From: Sulfurospirillum halorespirans DSM 13726
GTDB lineage: Bacteria > Campylobacterota > Campylobacteria > Campylobacterales > Sulfurospirillaceae
DNA: 64,000 nt
Assembly (NCBI RefSeq): GCF_001723605.1
Contig: NZ_CP017111.1
Span: 1 to 64,000, forward strand
Reading direction: 5' to 3'
Positions 1 to 12,288 of the stretch are shown here, one piece after another. Made by a program: the position numbers and the translations under genes. Under the pieces are notes generated by a model that made no database searches, was not told where the DNA came from, and saw only the letters and a list, made by a program, of their open reading frames with translations. Within the stretch, counting starts at the first letter, position 1. The number at the start of each line of letters is the position of its first letter.

Positions 1-157
1 TTTTATCCTTTATTCACAGCTTTGTTCACAGGGTGAATAACTTTTTTCACATTATACCCATACCCTCTTTAACATATAACTAATAATAGTTTAGATAAAA
101 TAAAACAAACTTATTCACATGATATTCACAGGGTGAAGACTTTTTTAAGGAGTATGT
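1..157. other. oriC: oriC1, DnaA-box cluster upstream of dnaA
   Basis: Seven TTCAC cores of DnaA-box type lie in 157 bp: forward at 13-17, 25-29, 46-50, 114-118 and 125-129, and as GTGAA at 33-37 and 133-137. Two identical copies of the palindrome TTCACAGGGTGAA sit exactly 100 bp apart at 25-37 and 125-137, on either side of the AT-rich stretch 51-110. Epsilonproteobacteria have bipartite origins around dnaA, so this is read as the upstream half. The box assignment is by eye. Confidence 0.75.
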
Positions 158-1483
158 TTGCTAGCAGATACCATCATAGAACTTTTAAAAGAAGAGATCT
201 CTTCACAAGAATATGATCGCTATATTAAACAACTTAAATTCCACGAAAAAGCCTCTAATTCGGATCAAATGGTCTTTCTTGCTCCTAATATTTTGATCGC
301 TAATTGGGTTAAAACAAAATACTCCGATAAAATTGCTCATCTGTTTGAACTCAAAACGGGTAAGAAACCTGAAATCAAAATTGTCCTCAAAGAACATCTT
401 AAAACCACCAAAGTGAAATCAACGCCTGTTGAGATGATTGATGCGATTAAAAACACTAAAAACACTATTTTAAACCCATCGTATACCTTTGATAGTTTTG
501 TCGTAGGAAGCTCCAATCAATACGCTTACACTGCCGCTAAATCGATAGCAGAAAAACCAGGTGTCATGTACAATCCTGTTTTTATTTACGGTCCTACGGG
601 ACTTGGTAAAACGCATCTTATTCATGCCATCGGCAATTATGTTCAAGGCAGAGGTAAAATCGTTATTTATGCGACGATTGAGCAGTTTATGAATGATTTT
701 ACTTACAATCTTCGCAACCAATCTATGGACAGATTTCGTGAGAAATACCGTAGTTGTGATGTTTTGCTCATTGACGATACTCAATTTTTATCCAATAAAA
801 TTCAAACGCAAGAGGAGTTCTTTCATACGTTCAATGAACTCCATTCTGCGGGCAAACAGATCGTTTTAACTTCTGATAAACCACCAAAGATGATCAATGG
901 ACTTGAAGATCGTCTTAAAAGTCGCTTTGAATGGGGTTTGATTGCCGATATTGGCTTGCCAGAATTAGAAACTAAAATTGCGATCATTAAAAAGAAGTGT
1001 GAACTCGATGGTATTAATCTTAACAGCGACATTGTCAATTACATTGCTGCCAATATGGGCGATAATATCCGTGAAATTGAGAGTGCTATTATCAACCTTA
1101 ATGCCTATGCATCGCTGATGCGTCAAGAAATTACCCTTGATTTCGCCAAAAACGTGATGCGTGAACAGATTAAAGAGCGTCGTGAAAACATTAGTCTTGA
1201 GGATATTATTCAAATCATCGCTAAAGATCTCAATATTAAACCAAGCGAGATTAAATCAACCAAACGCAGTAAAAACATTGTGGAAGCTAGACGTATTGGC
1301 ATTTATTTGGCACGTACCCTCACTCCAAATTCAATGCCCGCATTAGCGACCTATTTTGGAATGAAAGATCATACAGCGGTTTCACATAATATTAAAAAAA
1401 TTAACGAAATTATTGAGACCAATGAGTCCTTTAAACTCAAAGTTGAAGATCTCAAAAATAAAATTTTAACCAAGCAGATGTAA
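158..1483 (+). CDS. dnaA: Chromosomal replication initiator protein DnaA
   Basis: Binds DnaA boxes and opens the origin to start replication. At 441 aa it has normal length. The Walker A motif GPTGLGKT lies near residues 145-152, Walker B LLIDDTQFL near 203-210, and the domain IV helix-turn-helix signature DHTAVSHNIKKI near 403-414. The start is a TTG at 158, set 5 nt behind AAGGAG (147-152); an ATG at 154 is in another frame. The gene lies between the two halves of the putative bipartite origin, the usual arrangement in this class. Confidence 0.98.
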   Translation: MLADTIIELLKEEISSQEYDRYIKQLKFHEKASNSDQMVFLAPNILIANWVKTKYSDKIAHLFELKTGKKPEIKIVLKEHLKTTKVKSTPVEMIDAIKNTKNTILNPSYTFDSFVVGSSNQYAYTAAKSIAEKPGVMYNPVFIYGPTGLGKTHLIHAIGNYVQGRGKIVIYATIEQFMNDFTYNLRNQSMDRFREKYRSCDVLLIDDTQFLSNKIQTQEEFFHTFNELHSAGKQIVLTSDKPPKMINGLEDRLKSRFEWGLIADIGLPELETKIAIIKKKCELDGINLNSDIVNYIAANMGDNIREIESAIINLNAYASLMRQEITLDFAKNVMREQIKERRENISLEDIIQIIAKDLNIKPSEIKSTKRSKNIVEARRIGIYLARTLTPNSMPALATYFGMKDHTAVSHNIKKINEIIETNESFKLKVEDLKNKILTKQM

Positions 1484-1640
1484 AAAGTTTTGATGATAAA
1501 TGTGACGAGATGTGAAAAACCCTTGACGCATCTTTCACGCCAATAATCCCTAGTTTGAGGTATAATGTTGATGTTTTCACAATTTCATCCCATTCTACTA
1601 CTTCATCTATTTTAAATTAAATAATAAAAAAGGAGACTCT
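1484..1640. other. oriC2 / dnaN promoter region
   Basis: The dnaA-dnaN spacer holds three more TTCAC cores: GTGAA at 1512-1516, TTCAC at 1534-1538 and 1576-1580. This fits the downstream half of an epsilonproteobacterial bipartite origin. A perfect -10 hexamer TATAAT at 1561-1566 is the likely dnaN promoter; no good -35 box precedes it, as is common in this group. An AAAAAGGAG ribosome site lies just before dnaN. Confidence 0.6.
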
Positions 1641-2708
1641 ATGAAGGTTTCGATAAAAAAGAGCATTTTAGAAAACATGTTACTCAACATTCAACCTTAT
1701 TTAGAAAAAAAGGATTTGAGTCAGATAACATCCCATGTTTTACTCATTACTGAAGAGAGTCAATTTGTCATCAAAGCAACCGATTATGAGATTGGTTTAT
1801 GCTACCACACACCTGAAGTCAAAATCATCACAGCAGGAAATGCAACCGCTAATGGTAAAAAACTTCTTGATATTATCAAAAGTTTAAAAGATGACGAAGT
1901 TGTTTTAGAAACCATCAATGATTACCTCTATATCAAACAGAATAGCTCCAAATTTAAACTTCCGATGCTTAACCCGAGTGATTTCCCACCCTTCCCTCAA
2001 ATTGACGCTAAGCCCAAATTTGACATCAACAGTAACACGCTGGTTCGCTCCATTAAAAAGATCGCTCCCGCCATTGATAGCAACAATCCTAAATTTGAAC
2101 TGAATGGCTCTTTAATTGACATTAAAGACAACAGCATCAATTTAGTAGCAACCGATACCAAACGTTTGGCAATCGTACAACTTGAACAACCGACCGAACA
2201 TAACTTTACATTGATTATTCCTAAAAAAGCGATCAGCGAAATTCAAAAACTCTTTTTTGATACCATTGAAATTTTTTACGATGAAAACACACTCATTGCT
2301 TCATCGGCTCATTTTACATTTTATACTAAACTGATCAATGGAAAATTCCCAGACTATCAACGCATTATCCCTAAAAATAAAAACTATAGAATTTTACTCA
2401 GTCGTGAATCGATGGTGGATTCTATTAAACAGATCTCAATCATCTCTCCTGAAATTAAAATCACCTTTAAACCTGAAAAAATAGTTTTTGAGAGTTTGAA
2501 TGATGATAACATTGAAGCTAAAACAGAAATTGAGTTTAAAACGGGACTTGATAGTGACATTTACCTTGCAGTTAACAGTCGTTATATTTTAGATTTTTTA
2601 TCCAATATCGAAAATAGTAACTTTACCTTAGGTTTCAATGACAGTGGTCTTCCTTTCACATTAGAGAGCGATAATTTTACAACCATTGTTATGCCAATTA
2701 TGATCTAA
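1641..2708 (+). CDS. dnaN: DNA polymerase III beta subunit (sliding clamp)
   Basis: Forms the ring-shaped processivity clamp that tethers polymerase III to DNA and recruits repair and replication partners. The 355-aa length and the three-fold beta-clamp layout fit the family. Recognisable stretches are FKLPMLNPSDFPPFP in domain 1-2, a VATDTKRLA motif in the middle domain, and a C-terminus ending VMPIMI. It follows dnaA and precedes gyrB, the classic origin order. The start is fixed by a strong AAAAAGGAG a few bases upstream. Confidence 0.97.
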   Translation: MKVSIKKSILENMLLNIQPYLEKKDLSQITSHVLLITEESQFVIKATDYEIGLCYHTPEVKIITAGNATANGKKLLDIIKSLKDDEVVLETINDYLYIKQNSSKFKLPMLNPSDFPPFPQIDAKPKFDINSNTLVRSIKKIAPAIDSNNPKFELNGSLIDIKDNSINLVATDTKRLAIVQLEQPTEHNFTLIIPKKAISEIQKLFFDTIEIFYDENTLIASSAHFTFYTKLINGKFPDYQRIIPKNKNYRILLSRESMVDSIKQISIISPEIKITFKPEKIVFESLNDDNIEAKTEIEFKTGLDSDIYLAVNSRYILDFLSNIENSNFTLGFNDSGLPFTLESDNFTTIVMPIMI

Positions 2709-2732
2709 GAAACCAATACAAAAAGATAATAA

Positions 2733-5059
<2,327 letters not shown>

Positions 5060-5060
<1 letters not shown>

Positions 5061-6475
5061 TGCTCTATTCTGAGATCAAGGAGAGAGAAAACCGATTTAT
5101 TACCGCACTTAAAATCGTGTTTCCTCTCCTGCTTCTCATTGGCATTTTTTTCCACTCGTATCAGCTCTTTCCACACACATCCATCAACTTTATTCTTCTG
5201 ATTTTATTGATCCCCATTTATGTCTATTATACGGTCTATCTTATCTATTATGGGTTTCAGACTTCACTGATTGACCCGATCACTAAAACATTCACCAGAG
5301 CCGAAATTATCGCGAAAATTAAAAAAATTAACGATCGGGAAAATACCGCCGTTATCTTTTTACATGTAAACAATTTAAGCGACATTAATGAGCGGTATGG
5401 CATTAACAATGGAGATCTCGTTTTAGGGCAATTTATCCAAAAATTGGAATTTTTTTTAAGAGAACACCGTTTTAAAAAAGTTGCGATTGGGCGTTACAGC
5501 AGTGATAGTTTTTTGCTTTATCTCAAACATCCCCATAAAGAGCTTCGCCACCTTTTAATGATTTTTACTAAAAGCGTTCAAAATGTGGGTATTTCCAATA
5601 TTGAAATTAAAGTGGCTTTTTCACTCTTAAGCGCTGCGTATGATAGCGATACACATAACCTCATTGAACGGCTTTTAATGCTCATTGAAGAGCAAAAAAA
5701 GAGTGAAGAGACGACACCTCATATCAAACTCAATCAATTTCACATGATTATTGATGAAGCAATCAAACAGCATCAGCTTTTTTTCAAATACCAACCCTCT
5801 CTAAGCCTTCAAACAGAGCAGATCAGCATTTTAGAAGTCCTCATTCGTATGGAATCACACACCTATGGATCGCTCTCCAAACAGCAAATTCAGCGCATTG
5901 TAAACCATACGGGTTATGAGATGGCGTTCGATGAAAAAGTATTTGAACTTTTGGTCGAAGAGATGGAACCGTTGCTTCAAAAAGAGCTGCTTTTTAGTGT
6001 TGAAATTTCCCCCGTGACGCTGCGAAATCTCAGTTTTAAACGCTATCTTTTAACACTTCTTAGCCAACACAAGATTGATCCGCACCGTTTTATTCTTGAG
6101 ATAACAGAGCAAAAAAGTTATGAAAATATGCACCGATTTAGAGAAATTATCGAGAGTTACCAAGAGGTTGGATTTAAAATAGCGCTTGGTAATTTTGGGG
6201 GTAATAACTGTGGGTTTGAATACCTGAAGCATTTGCCGATTGATTTGGTAAAGTTTGACATTGAATTTACCAAAAAAATCGAAGATTCCAAATACCAACA
6301 GCTTCTTTTACACTATGTGGAACTTATCCAATCGCTTCATATACAAAGTATGGTAAAATTCGTCGATAAAGAGGCACTTTTGGAAAAAATAAAAGAGATT
6401 AGGCCTGATTTTATACAAGGGTTTTGCATTTCAAAACCTAAAAATTTAGAACAAATAGTAGGAGATATTTTATGA
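5060..6475 (+). CDS. Membrane GGDEF-EAL protein with degenerate catalytic motifs
   Basis: The protein has 471 aa. Two membrane segments lie at about residues 17-60, followed by a GGDEF-type fold (about 75-215) and an EAL-type fold (about 230-471). The diguanylate cyclase signature is replaced by RYSSDSF, and the EAL signature reads EVLIR. The usual DDFG metal-binding stretch reads GNFG, although the flanking NNCGFEYLKHLPIDLVKFD pattern is typical of EAL domains. Both activities are therefore probably lost and a c-di-GMP-binding or scaffold role is more likely, by inference. It overlaps gyrB by 1 nt and queF by 4 nt. Confidence 0.85.
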
Positions 6476-6867
6476 AATACGGTGAACAAATTATTAAAGA
6501 ATTTGATGTGGAAAAAGATTTGGAAATTTGGCCCAATCAGCACAAAAAAAACTATGTGATTAAACTGACACTGCCCGAGTTTTGTTGTTTGTGCCCACGC
6601 AGTGGTTATCCTGATTTTGCGACGATTTACATTGATTACATTCCAAATGGCTTTGTTGTGGAGCTTAAAGCGATCAAACTTTACATCAACAGCTTTATGA
6701 ACCGTAACATCAGCCACGAAAACAGTGCCAATGAAATTTACGATCTTCTCGATTCCAAACTCAAGCCAAAATGGCTCAAAGTGGTGGCGGATTTTAATCC
6801 AAGGGGCAACGTGCATACAGTGATTGAAATTGATTCCAAACAGGTACGAAACGAAAGCATATGTTAA
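6472..6867 (+). CDS. queF: NADPH-dependent 7-cyano-7-deazaguanine reductase QueF
   Basis: Reduces preQ0 to preQ1 in queuosine tRNA-modification biosynthesis in the cytoplasm. At 131 aa this is the short unimodular form. The family signature is clear: the nucleophile Cys lies within CCLCPRSGYPDF, and the QueF motif VELKAIKLYINSF with downstream HE residues binds substrate. The ATG overlaps the stop of the upstream gene (ATGA), and the end overlaps the next gene by 7 nt. Confidence 0.95.
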   Translation: MKYGEQIIKEFDVEKDLEIWPNQHKKNYVIKLTLPEFCCLCPRSGYPDFATIYIDYIPNGFVVELKAIKLYINSFMNRNISHENSANEIYDLLDSKLKPKWLKVVADFNPRGNVHTVIEIDSKQVRNESIC

Positions 6868-8072
6868 GTCCAAAACTCATTGAGCAGTTCTTTGGGGCTG
6901 CTTCGATTCAACGCTGGAACGATTACCCTCGCATGGTGGAACTGGTTGAACTTGATAAACAGGCGCACAAATTTATCATCGCCTATTTTTTAGCGCAAAT
7001 GGAAGAAAAAGATAGCATCAATATGGTCACGATGATCGAAGCGGGCATCTTTGAATTTCTGCGTCGGGTTGTGGTCACTGACATTCGCCCAGATGTCTTT
7101 CGTAAAGCGCTTCAAAAAAAAGAGAAAGAGATCAATACATGGGTGCTGGCGCAACTCTATGATTCGCTCAGTGACATTGAAGATGGCGCTTTTTATGAGC
7201 GTTTTAAGAGCTATTTGAACGACAGCTCTATGTATAAAAAAGAGCGATTTATCCTTAAAGCGGCTTCGTATATGGCGACACGTTGGGAATTTTTGATCGT
7301 CTATCAAACCAGCCAATTTCTCAACAATATCGACCGTGTGAAAGAGGCAGTGGAAGAGGAAATTGAGGATTATTATGAACTCATTGGGGTTCGTAAAATG
7401 GCGATGAATAAAAAAATCTCTAAAATCGTTGATCTAAGCGGTCGCCTTCGTTTTCAAAAACGGTGGGCGCAAACGCCGCGTATTCCTGAAACCTCCGTGC
7501 TTGGGCACATGCTAATTGTCGCCATTTTGGGTTATTTTTATTCACGCTCCATCAACGCGTGCGATAAACGTCTTGAAAACAACTTCTTTTGCGCCCTTTT
7601 TCACGACTTCCCTGAAGCACTCACCCGTGACATCATCTCTCCTGTCAAATACTCCGTCAGCGGGCTTGATGACATTATCAGTGAGTTTGAAATTAAGATG
7701 ATTGAAGAGGAAATTCTGCCGTTTTTGCCCGATAATTTGGTTTCGAGTTTCAAATATCTTTTGGGACTCTATGGGGACAATCAAAAAAATGAATTCCTCA
7801 ATAAAATCAATCACACTGGCATTGAAATTGTCGAAGATTTGAGTGCGTATAATGAAGATAAATACAACGCGATTGATGGTGAAGCGCTAAAAAATTGTGA
7901 TAGAATCGCTGCATTTATCGAAGCGACGCTTTCTATTTCGCATGGCGTGAAGTCTAAAGAGTTGATTCAAGGCAAAGAGTATATTCGTGGGAAGTTGAAA
8001 GAAAAAGGACAAATGGGCAATGCTGATTTTTATCAATTGGCGTTGGAAATTGAAACGTATTTGGGAGTTTAG
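6861..8072 (+). CDS. HD-domain protein, putative metal-dependent phosphohydrolase
   Basis: The protein has 403 aa. The C-terminal half carries an HD-type metal site: His near residue 216 in LGHMLIV, then the doublet in ALFHDFPEALTRD near 247-248, and a late Asp in KNCDRIAAFIEA. This spacing resembles the YfbR/HD_3 group of nucleotide phosphohydrolases. The first 180 residues are helical and not recognised. The substrate is unknown. It overlaps queF, so it belongs to the same transcript. Confidence 0.8.
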   Translation: MLSPKLIEQFFGAASIQRWNDYPRMVELVELDKQAHKFIIAYFLAQMEEKDSINMVTMIEAGIFEFLRRVVVTDIRPDVFRKALQKKEKEINTWVLAQLYDSLSDIEDGAFYERFKSYLNDSSMYKKERFILKAASYMATRWEFLIVYQTSQFLNNIDRVKEAVEEEIEDYYELIGVRKMAMNKKISKIVDLSGRLRFQKRWAQTPRIPETSVLGHMLIVAILGYFYSRSINACDKRLENNFFCALFHDFPEALTRDIISPVKYSVSGLDDIISEFEIKMIEEEILPFLPDNLVSSFKYLLGLYGDNQKNEFLNKINHTGIEIVEDLSAYNEDKYNAIDGEALKNCDRIAAFIEATLSISHGVKSKELIQGKEYIRGKLKEKGQMGNADFYQLALEIETYLGV

Positions 8073-8238
8073 GGCGTAGTGTAAAAAACCCTCTCCCAGA
8101 TGACTGCGGCACACACCTAAAAAAAGCGCTCTGCTGTGTTCCCACCCTGAAGCGTTACTCTTAAAAGACATTGCACAGGTCTAGAAGAAGGCGAAGCGTA
8201 TTTTACCCAAACATTCTTAAAAAACACAGAGGTTAACA

Positions 8239-8913
8239 ATGGTCGATCCAAAAATTGAAGAGAGTTGGAAAAATGTTTTACATGTAGAGTTTCAAAAGCC
8301 CTATTTTGAGAGCTTAAAAAGCTTTTTGGTGGAAGAGAAAAAAAACTACACTGTTTATCCCAGTGGTGCGAATATCTTTGCGGCATTTGATAACACACCT
8401 TTTGAGAGCGTTGAAGTGGTCATTTTAGGGCAAGACCCGTACCATGGAGCCCATCAAGCGCACGGGCTCTCTTTTTCGGTACAAGATGGCATTCAGCATC
8501 CGCCATCCCTCCAAAATATTTTTAAAGAACTGCGCGATGACATGGGATGTGCGATTCCCAAAAGTGGCAATTTAAGCGCGTGGGCAAAACAAGGCGTTTT
8601 CTTACTCAACACGGTTTTAACCGTTCGTGCCAGTGAAGCCAATTCCCACCGTGGTCAGGGTTGGGAGAATTTTACGGACGCCGTGATTAAGACACTAAGC
8701 GCTCAAAAAGAGCATTTGGTCTTCATTCTTTGGGGCTCACCTGCAGGTGCTAAAGCCAGTCTGATTGATAGTAAAAAACATCTCATTTTACGTGCTCCTC
8801 ACCCTTCACCTCTCTCTTCGTACCGTGGTTTCTTTGGTTCCAAGCCTTTTTCAAAAAGCAACGAATACCTTAGCAGTAAGGGTAAAAAGCCCATTAATTG
8901 GTGTTTGGCTTGA
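8239..8913 (+). CDS. ung: Uracil-DNA glycosylase
   Basis: Removes uracil from DNA in base excision repair. At 224 aa it is a family 1 enzyme with the water-activating motif GQDPYHGAHQAHGLSFSV, the LLNTVLTVR segment, and the C-terminal HPSPLSSYRGF loop that inserts into the minor groove. It precedes mutY with a 16-nt overlap, pairing two base-excision glycosylases in one transcript. The spacer 8073-8238 contains no recognisable gene. Confidence 0.97.
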   Translation: MVDPKIEESWKNVLHVEFQKPYFESLKSFLVEEKKNYTVYPSGANIFAAFDNTPFESVEVVILGQDPYHGAHQAHGLSFSVQDGIQHPPSLQNIFKELRDDMGCAIPKSGNLSAWAKQGVFLLNTVLTVRASEANSHRGQGWENFTDAVIKTLSAQKEHLVFILWGSPAGAKASLIDSKKHLILRAPHPSPLSSYRGFFGSKPFSKSNEYLSSKGKKPINWCLA

Positions 8914-9857
8914 GTGTAAAAGAGGCGATTTATGCGTGGTATAAAACAAATGGGCGCCATGATCTTCCGTGGCGCCAAACCAACGATGCGTACAAAATAT
9001 ACCTCAGTGAGATTATGCTACAACAAACCCAAGTCAAAACGGTTCTTGAGCGCTTTTACTTTCCCTTTTTAGAGCGTTTTCCAACCCTTCAAAGCGTAGC
9101 CGTTGCGCCACTCGATGATGTTTTAAAAATGTGGGAAGGGCTTGGTTACTACACCAGAGCTCGAAATTTGCATCATACAGCCATTATATGTAAGGGTGTT
9201 TTGCCCAAAAATCCTGAAGAGCTTGGCGGGCTTAGAGGCATTGGAAAAAGCACGGCACATGCGATTTGCTCTTTTGCGTACCACCAAGCACTTCCTATCT
9301 TGGATGCCAATGTCAAGCGCGTTTTGTGTCGCTACTTTGCGCTAAGCATAAAGGATGAAAAAGTGCTTTGGGAAAAGGCGTGGAAGCTTTTAGCCGTAAA
9401 GCATCCGTACGAACACAATCAAGCGATGATGGACATCGGTGCAATGATCTGCACATCTAAAAATCCGAACTGTTTGGCATGTCCACTTGAGTTTACATGT
9501 AAAGGTAAAAATGCACCTGAGAGCTATCCAAAAGCAGTGAAAAAAGCGAAAGTTCCAACGAAAAAGCGCTTTGCTTTGGTTGTCTTTCAAGAAGGAAAAT
9601 TGGGGCTTATTCAACGAAAAGAGAGACTGCTTCATGGACTTTGGGGATTTGTTCAGGTGGACGAAAAGCCAAAAGGTGTACACAGCCTTGGCAAAGTTGC
9701 TCACACGTATAGCCATTTTAAACTCGAACTGGAAATCATTCAAGGTGATGCTTTACATGTAAACGTGGATGGCTATTTTACAGAGGAAGAAATTGAAAGT
9801 TTAGCACTCTCAACCGTCGATAAAAAGATCATTCAAAAGATTTTTAGCTCAAAATAG
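8898..9857 (+). CDS. mutY: A/G-specific adenine glycosylase MutY
   Basis: Excises adenine mispaired with 8-oxoguanine. The 319 aa contain the LPWR and EIMLQQTQV segments, the helix-hairpin-helix LRGIGKSTA with catalytic Asp in LDANVKRV, and the 4Fe-4S ligands spaced C-X6-C-X2-C-X5-C near residues 185-201. A short NUDIX-like C-terminal domain follows. The start is a TTG at 8898, with a later TTG at 8910 as an alternative; neither has a good ribosome site, and the overlap with ung suggests coupling. The last cluster cysteine is encoded by a TTTACATGTAAA palindrome (9492-9503). Confidence 0.95.
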   Translation: MVFGLSVKEAIYAWYKTNGRHDLPWRQTNDAYKIYLSEIMLQQTQVKTVLERFYFPFLERFPTLQSVAVAPLDDVLKMWEGLGYYTRARNLHHTAIICKGVLPKNPEELGGLRGIGKSTAHAICSFAYHQALPILDANVKRVLCRYFALSIKDEKVLWEKAWKLLAVKHPYEHNQAMMDIGAMICTSKNPNCLACPLEFTCKGKNAPESYPKAVKKAKVPTKKRFALVVFQEGKLGLIQRKERLLHGLWGFVQVDEKPKGVHSLGKVAHTYSHFKLELEIIQGDALHVNVDGYFTEEEIESLALSTVDKKIIQKIFSSK

Positions 9858-10067
9858 CGCCATTTTGTTACAAATATACCCAAAAATTTCATTTTTAAGC
9901 TTTTATCCTTAAACCTTCCTAATGTACTATGCCATAGCGCCTCATGCCCATTCCAAGCGTCTAAAACTTAAAAATATTTTAAAACTTAATGTTTGTTTAA
10001 TCTGTTTAGGACTATGGTGAAAGGAGAGAGTCATCTAAGTTGACTTAATTTTGCCTTAGGAGTTAGA

Positions 10068-11270
10068 ATGAAAGAGGTTAAAATTGAGCTAAAAAATGTC
10101 TATAAAATTTTCGGGGATTCACCCAAAAAAGCACTTACACTGTTAAAAAAAGGTATGGATAAAGCGGAAATTTTTAGACGTACTGCTCAAACAATCGGCG
10201 TTAATAACGCCAGTCTTCAAATATACAAAGGTGAAATCTTTGTCATCATGGGTTTATCGGGATCTGGCAAGTCGACATTGGTGCGACTCTTTAACCGCCT
10301 TATTGAGCCCTCAAGCGGTTCGATTTTGATCGATGGTGAAGATATCGCCGTTATGAATCACTCAGAACTCAGAGCTGTGCGCAGGGCTAAGATGAGTATG
10401 GTGTTTCAATCCTTTGCCCTTTTGCCCCATCTTAATGTACTGGATAACGCTGCATTTGGGTTGGAACTGGGAGGTATGCCAAAAAGTGAGCGCTACATCA
10501 AAGCCAAAGAAGCGCTGGAGCGAGTCGGTCTTTTGGATTATGTTCATACGTATCCAGACTCACTCAGTGGTGGTATGCAACAGCGTGTCGGTTTGGCAAG
10601 AGCGCTTGCTAATAATCCGGATGTGCTTTTGATGGATGAAGCCTTTTCGGCACTCGATCCGCTCATTCGGTCTGAAATGCAAGATGAACTGTTAAAGCTT
10701 CAAAGTGAGCAAGAGCGCACCATCGTTTTTATCTCGCATGATTTAGATGAAGCGATGAAACTGGGTGATCGCATTGCCATTATGCAAGGTGGTTCGGTGA
10801 TACAAATTGGTACGCCCGATGAAATTTTAAAAAACCCTGCCAATGAATACGTGCACTCCTTCTTTAAGGGTGTGAATGTGGGTGGGGTGATTACGGCAAA
10901 AGATATCGCGAGTACCAAACAAGTCACCATCATCCAAAAAGATGGGCAAGGAACATTGATGGCGCTTCAAACTTTGATGGATAATGATCGTGAGTTTGCC
11001 TATATCGTTGATCGTAGAAAACGCTTTTTAGGGGTCGTATCGGTCGATAGTTTGCGCTCAAAACCCAAACGTGAAAGCATTGATGTTGCCTTTTTAAAAG
11101 AGATACCGATCATCGATGGAGCAACCTATCTCAATGATATTGTCGGCATTGTTGCGAGCACGCCCTGCTCCGTACCTGTTGTTGATAAAAACCAAAAATA
11201 CATCGGCGCCATTTCAAAAGCGACCCTTTTAAAAGCATTGGATTACCAAGGGGAGGATGACAATGAGTGA
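10068..11270 (+). CDS. proV: Glycine betaine/proline ABC transporter, ATP-binding protein ProV
   Basis: Energises osmoprotectant import. In 400 aa there is a Walker A motif GLSGSGKST near residues 62-70, the signature LSGGMQQR near 166, Walker [13 protein letters not shown] near 184, and two C-terminal CBS domains (about 280-400) that sense ionic strength in this family. The N-terminal extension with KKGMDKAEI is typical of ProV. A TTAGGAG ribosome site precedes it. It is the first gene of a proVWX operon; the 210-bp upstream spacer shows no recognisable riboswitch. Confidence 0.95.
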   Translation: MKEVKIELKNVYKIFGDSPKKALTLLKKGMDKAEIFRRTAQTIGVNNASLQIYKGEIFVIMGLSGSGKSTLVRLFNRLIEPSSGSILIDGEDIAVMNHSELRAVRRAKMSMVFQSFALLPHLNVLDNAAFGLELGGMPKSERYIKAKEALERVGLLDYVHTYPDSLSGGMQQRVGLARALANNPDVLLMDEAFSALDPLIRSEMQDELLKLQSEQERTIVFISHDLDEAMKLGDRIAIMQGGSVIQIGTPDEILKNPANEYVHSFFKGVNVGGVITAKDIASTKQVTIIQKDGQGTLMALQTLMDNDREFAYIVDRRKRFLGVVSVDSLRSKPKRESIDVAFLKEIPIIDGATYLNDIVGIVASTPCSVPVVDKNQKYIGAISKATLLKALDYQGEDDNE

Positions 11271-12288
11271 GAAAATAGAAAACCCGTGGGAAATGGCTCC
11301 CGCCACACAAATGGATTGGTTAAGTGACCAATCGGCGCCACCGCTTGATATTTCGTTTAATTGGTTAGACCCGTTTAAAGAGACCTTTATTCCCCTAGAT
11401 CGTTATGTGGAATCGGGTTTAACATGGACAGTAGCACATTTTCGTGATGTTTTCCAATCCATTCGTGTTCCGATTGATCTGGTTTTGCGTGCGGTTGGGG
11501 ATTTCTTTGGCTCCATTCCTGCCACGGTTTTTATTGTGGTGGTAACGCTTCTTGCATGGCAGTTTGCAGGGCGTAAAATTGCGATTGGTACGTTTATCTC
11601 GCTTATCATTATTGGATTGATTGGCGCGTGGAGTGAAGCGATGATAACGCTCTCTTTGGTCTTTACCTCCGTCTTTTTCTGTTTAGTGATCGGCATTCCC
11701 ATTGGCATTTTGGTTGCAAATAATGATCGGTTCTCACTGATTATGCGACCGATTTTAGATGCGATGCAAACCACGCCTGCGTTTGTCTATCTCGTTCCTG
11801 TTGTCATGCTTTTTGGCATCGGCAATGTCCCAGGGGTTGTGGTGACGATCATTTTTGCCCTTCCGCCTTTGATTCGCTTTACCAACCTTGGGATCAGGCA
11901 AGTGCCTAAAGATCTGGTCGAAGTCTCGCGAAGTTTTGGAGCAACGCCTTTGCAGATGCTCTTTAAAGTGCAACTCCCTGTTGCGATGCCAACCATTATG
12001 GCAGGTATCAATCAAACGTTGATGTTAGCGCTTTCGATGGTCGTATTTGCCTCAATGATTGCAGTCGGAGGGCTAGGTCAAATGGTACTTCGTGGCATTG
12101 GAAGGCTCGATATGGGATTGGCGTCCATTGGTGGCGTGGGCATTGTGCTTTTAGCCATCGTACTAGATCGTATCACGCAAGCATTGGGGGAGAAAGATAT
12201 GGTAAACGCACATGTGGCATGGTATCAAAAAGGGCCTTTAGGCTTTTTATACGACCTTCTCGCCAAACAGAGGAAAAAACATGAATAA
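11263..12288 (+). CDS. proW: Glycine betaine/proline ABC transporter, permease ProW
   Basis: Inner-membrane channel of the betaine importer. The ORF is open from an ATG at 11257, but the ribosome site GGGGAGG abuts that codon, so the ATG at 11263, 6 nt behind it, is the likely start. The roughly 90-residue N-terminal extension ahead of the first membrane helices is typical of ProW. The permease signature [26 protein letters not shown] contacts ProV. The start overlaps the end of proV and the end overlaps proX by 8 nt, so the three are cotranscribed. Confidence 0.94.
   Translation: MSEKIENPWEMAPATQMDWLSDQSAPPLDISFNWLDPFKETFIPLDRYVESGLTWTVAHFRDVFQSIRVPIDLVLRAVGDFFGSIPATVFIVVVTLLAWQFAGRKIAIGTFISLIIIGLIGAWSEAMITLSLVFTSVFFCLVIGIPIGILVANNDRFSLIMRPILDAMQTTPAFVYLVPVVMLFGIGNVPGVVVTIIFALPPLIRFTNLGIRQVPKDLVEVSRSFGATPLQMLFKVQLPVAMPTIMAGINQTLMLALSMVVFASMIAVGGLGQMVLRGIGRLDMGLASIGGVGIVLLAIVLDRITQALGEKDMVNAHVAWYQKGPLGFLYDLLAKQRKKHE

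Noticed and set aside
8080-8238. Possible small gene or RNA between the HD protein and ung
   Set aside because: No conserved motif, ribosome site or hairpin stands out; a minus-strand frame there is a shadow.
9858-10067. Riboswitch ahead of proV
   Set aside because: The spacer has no recognisable aptamer pattern or terminator; only a ribosome site is evident.
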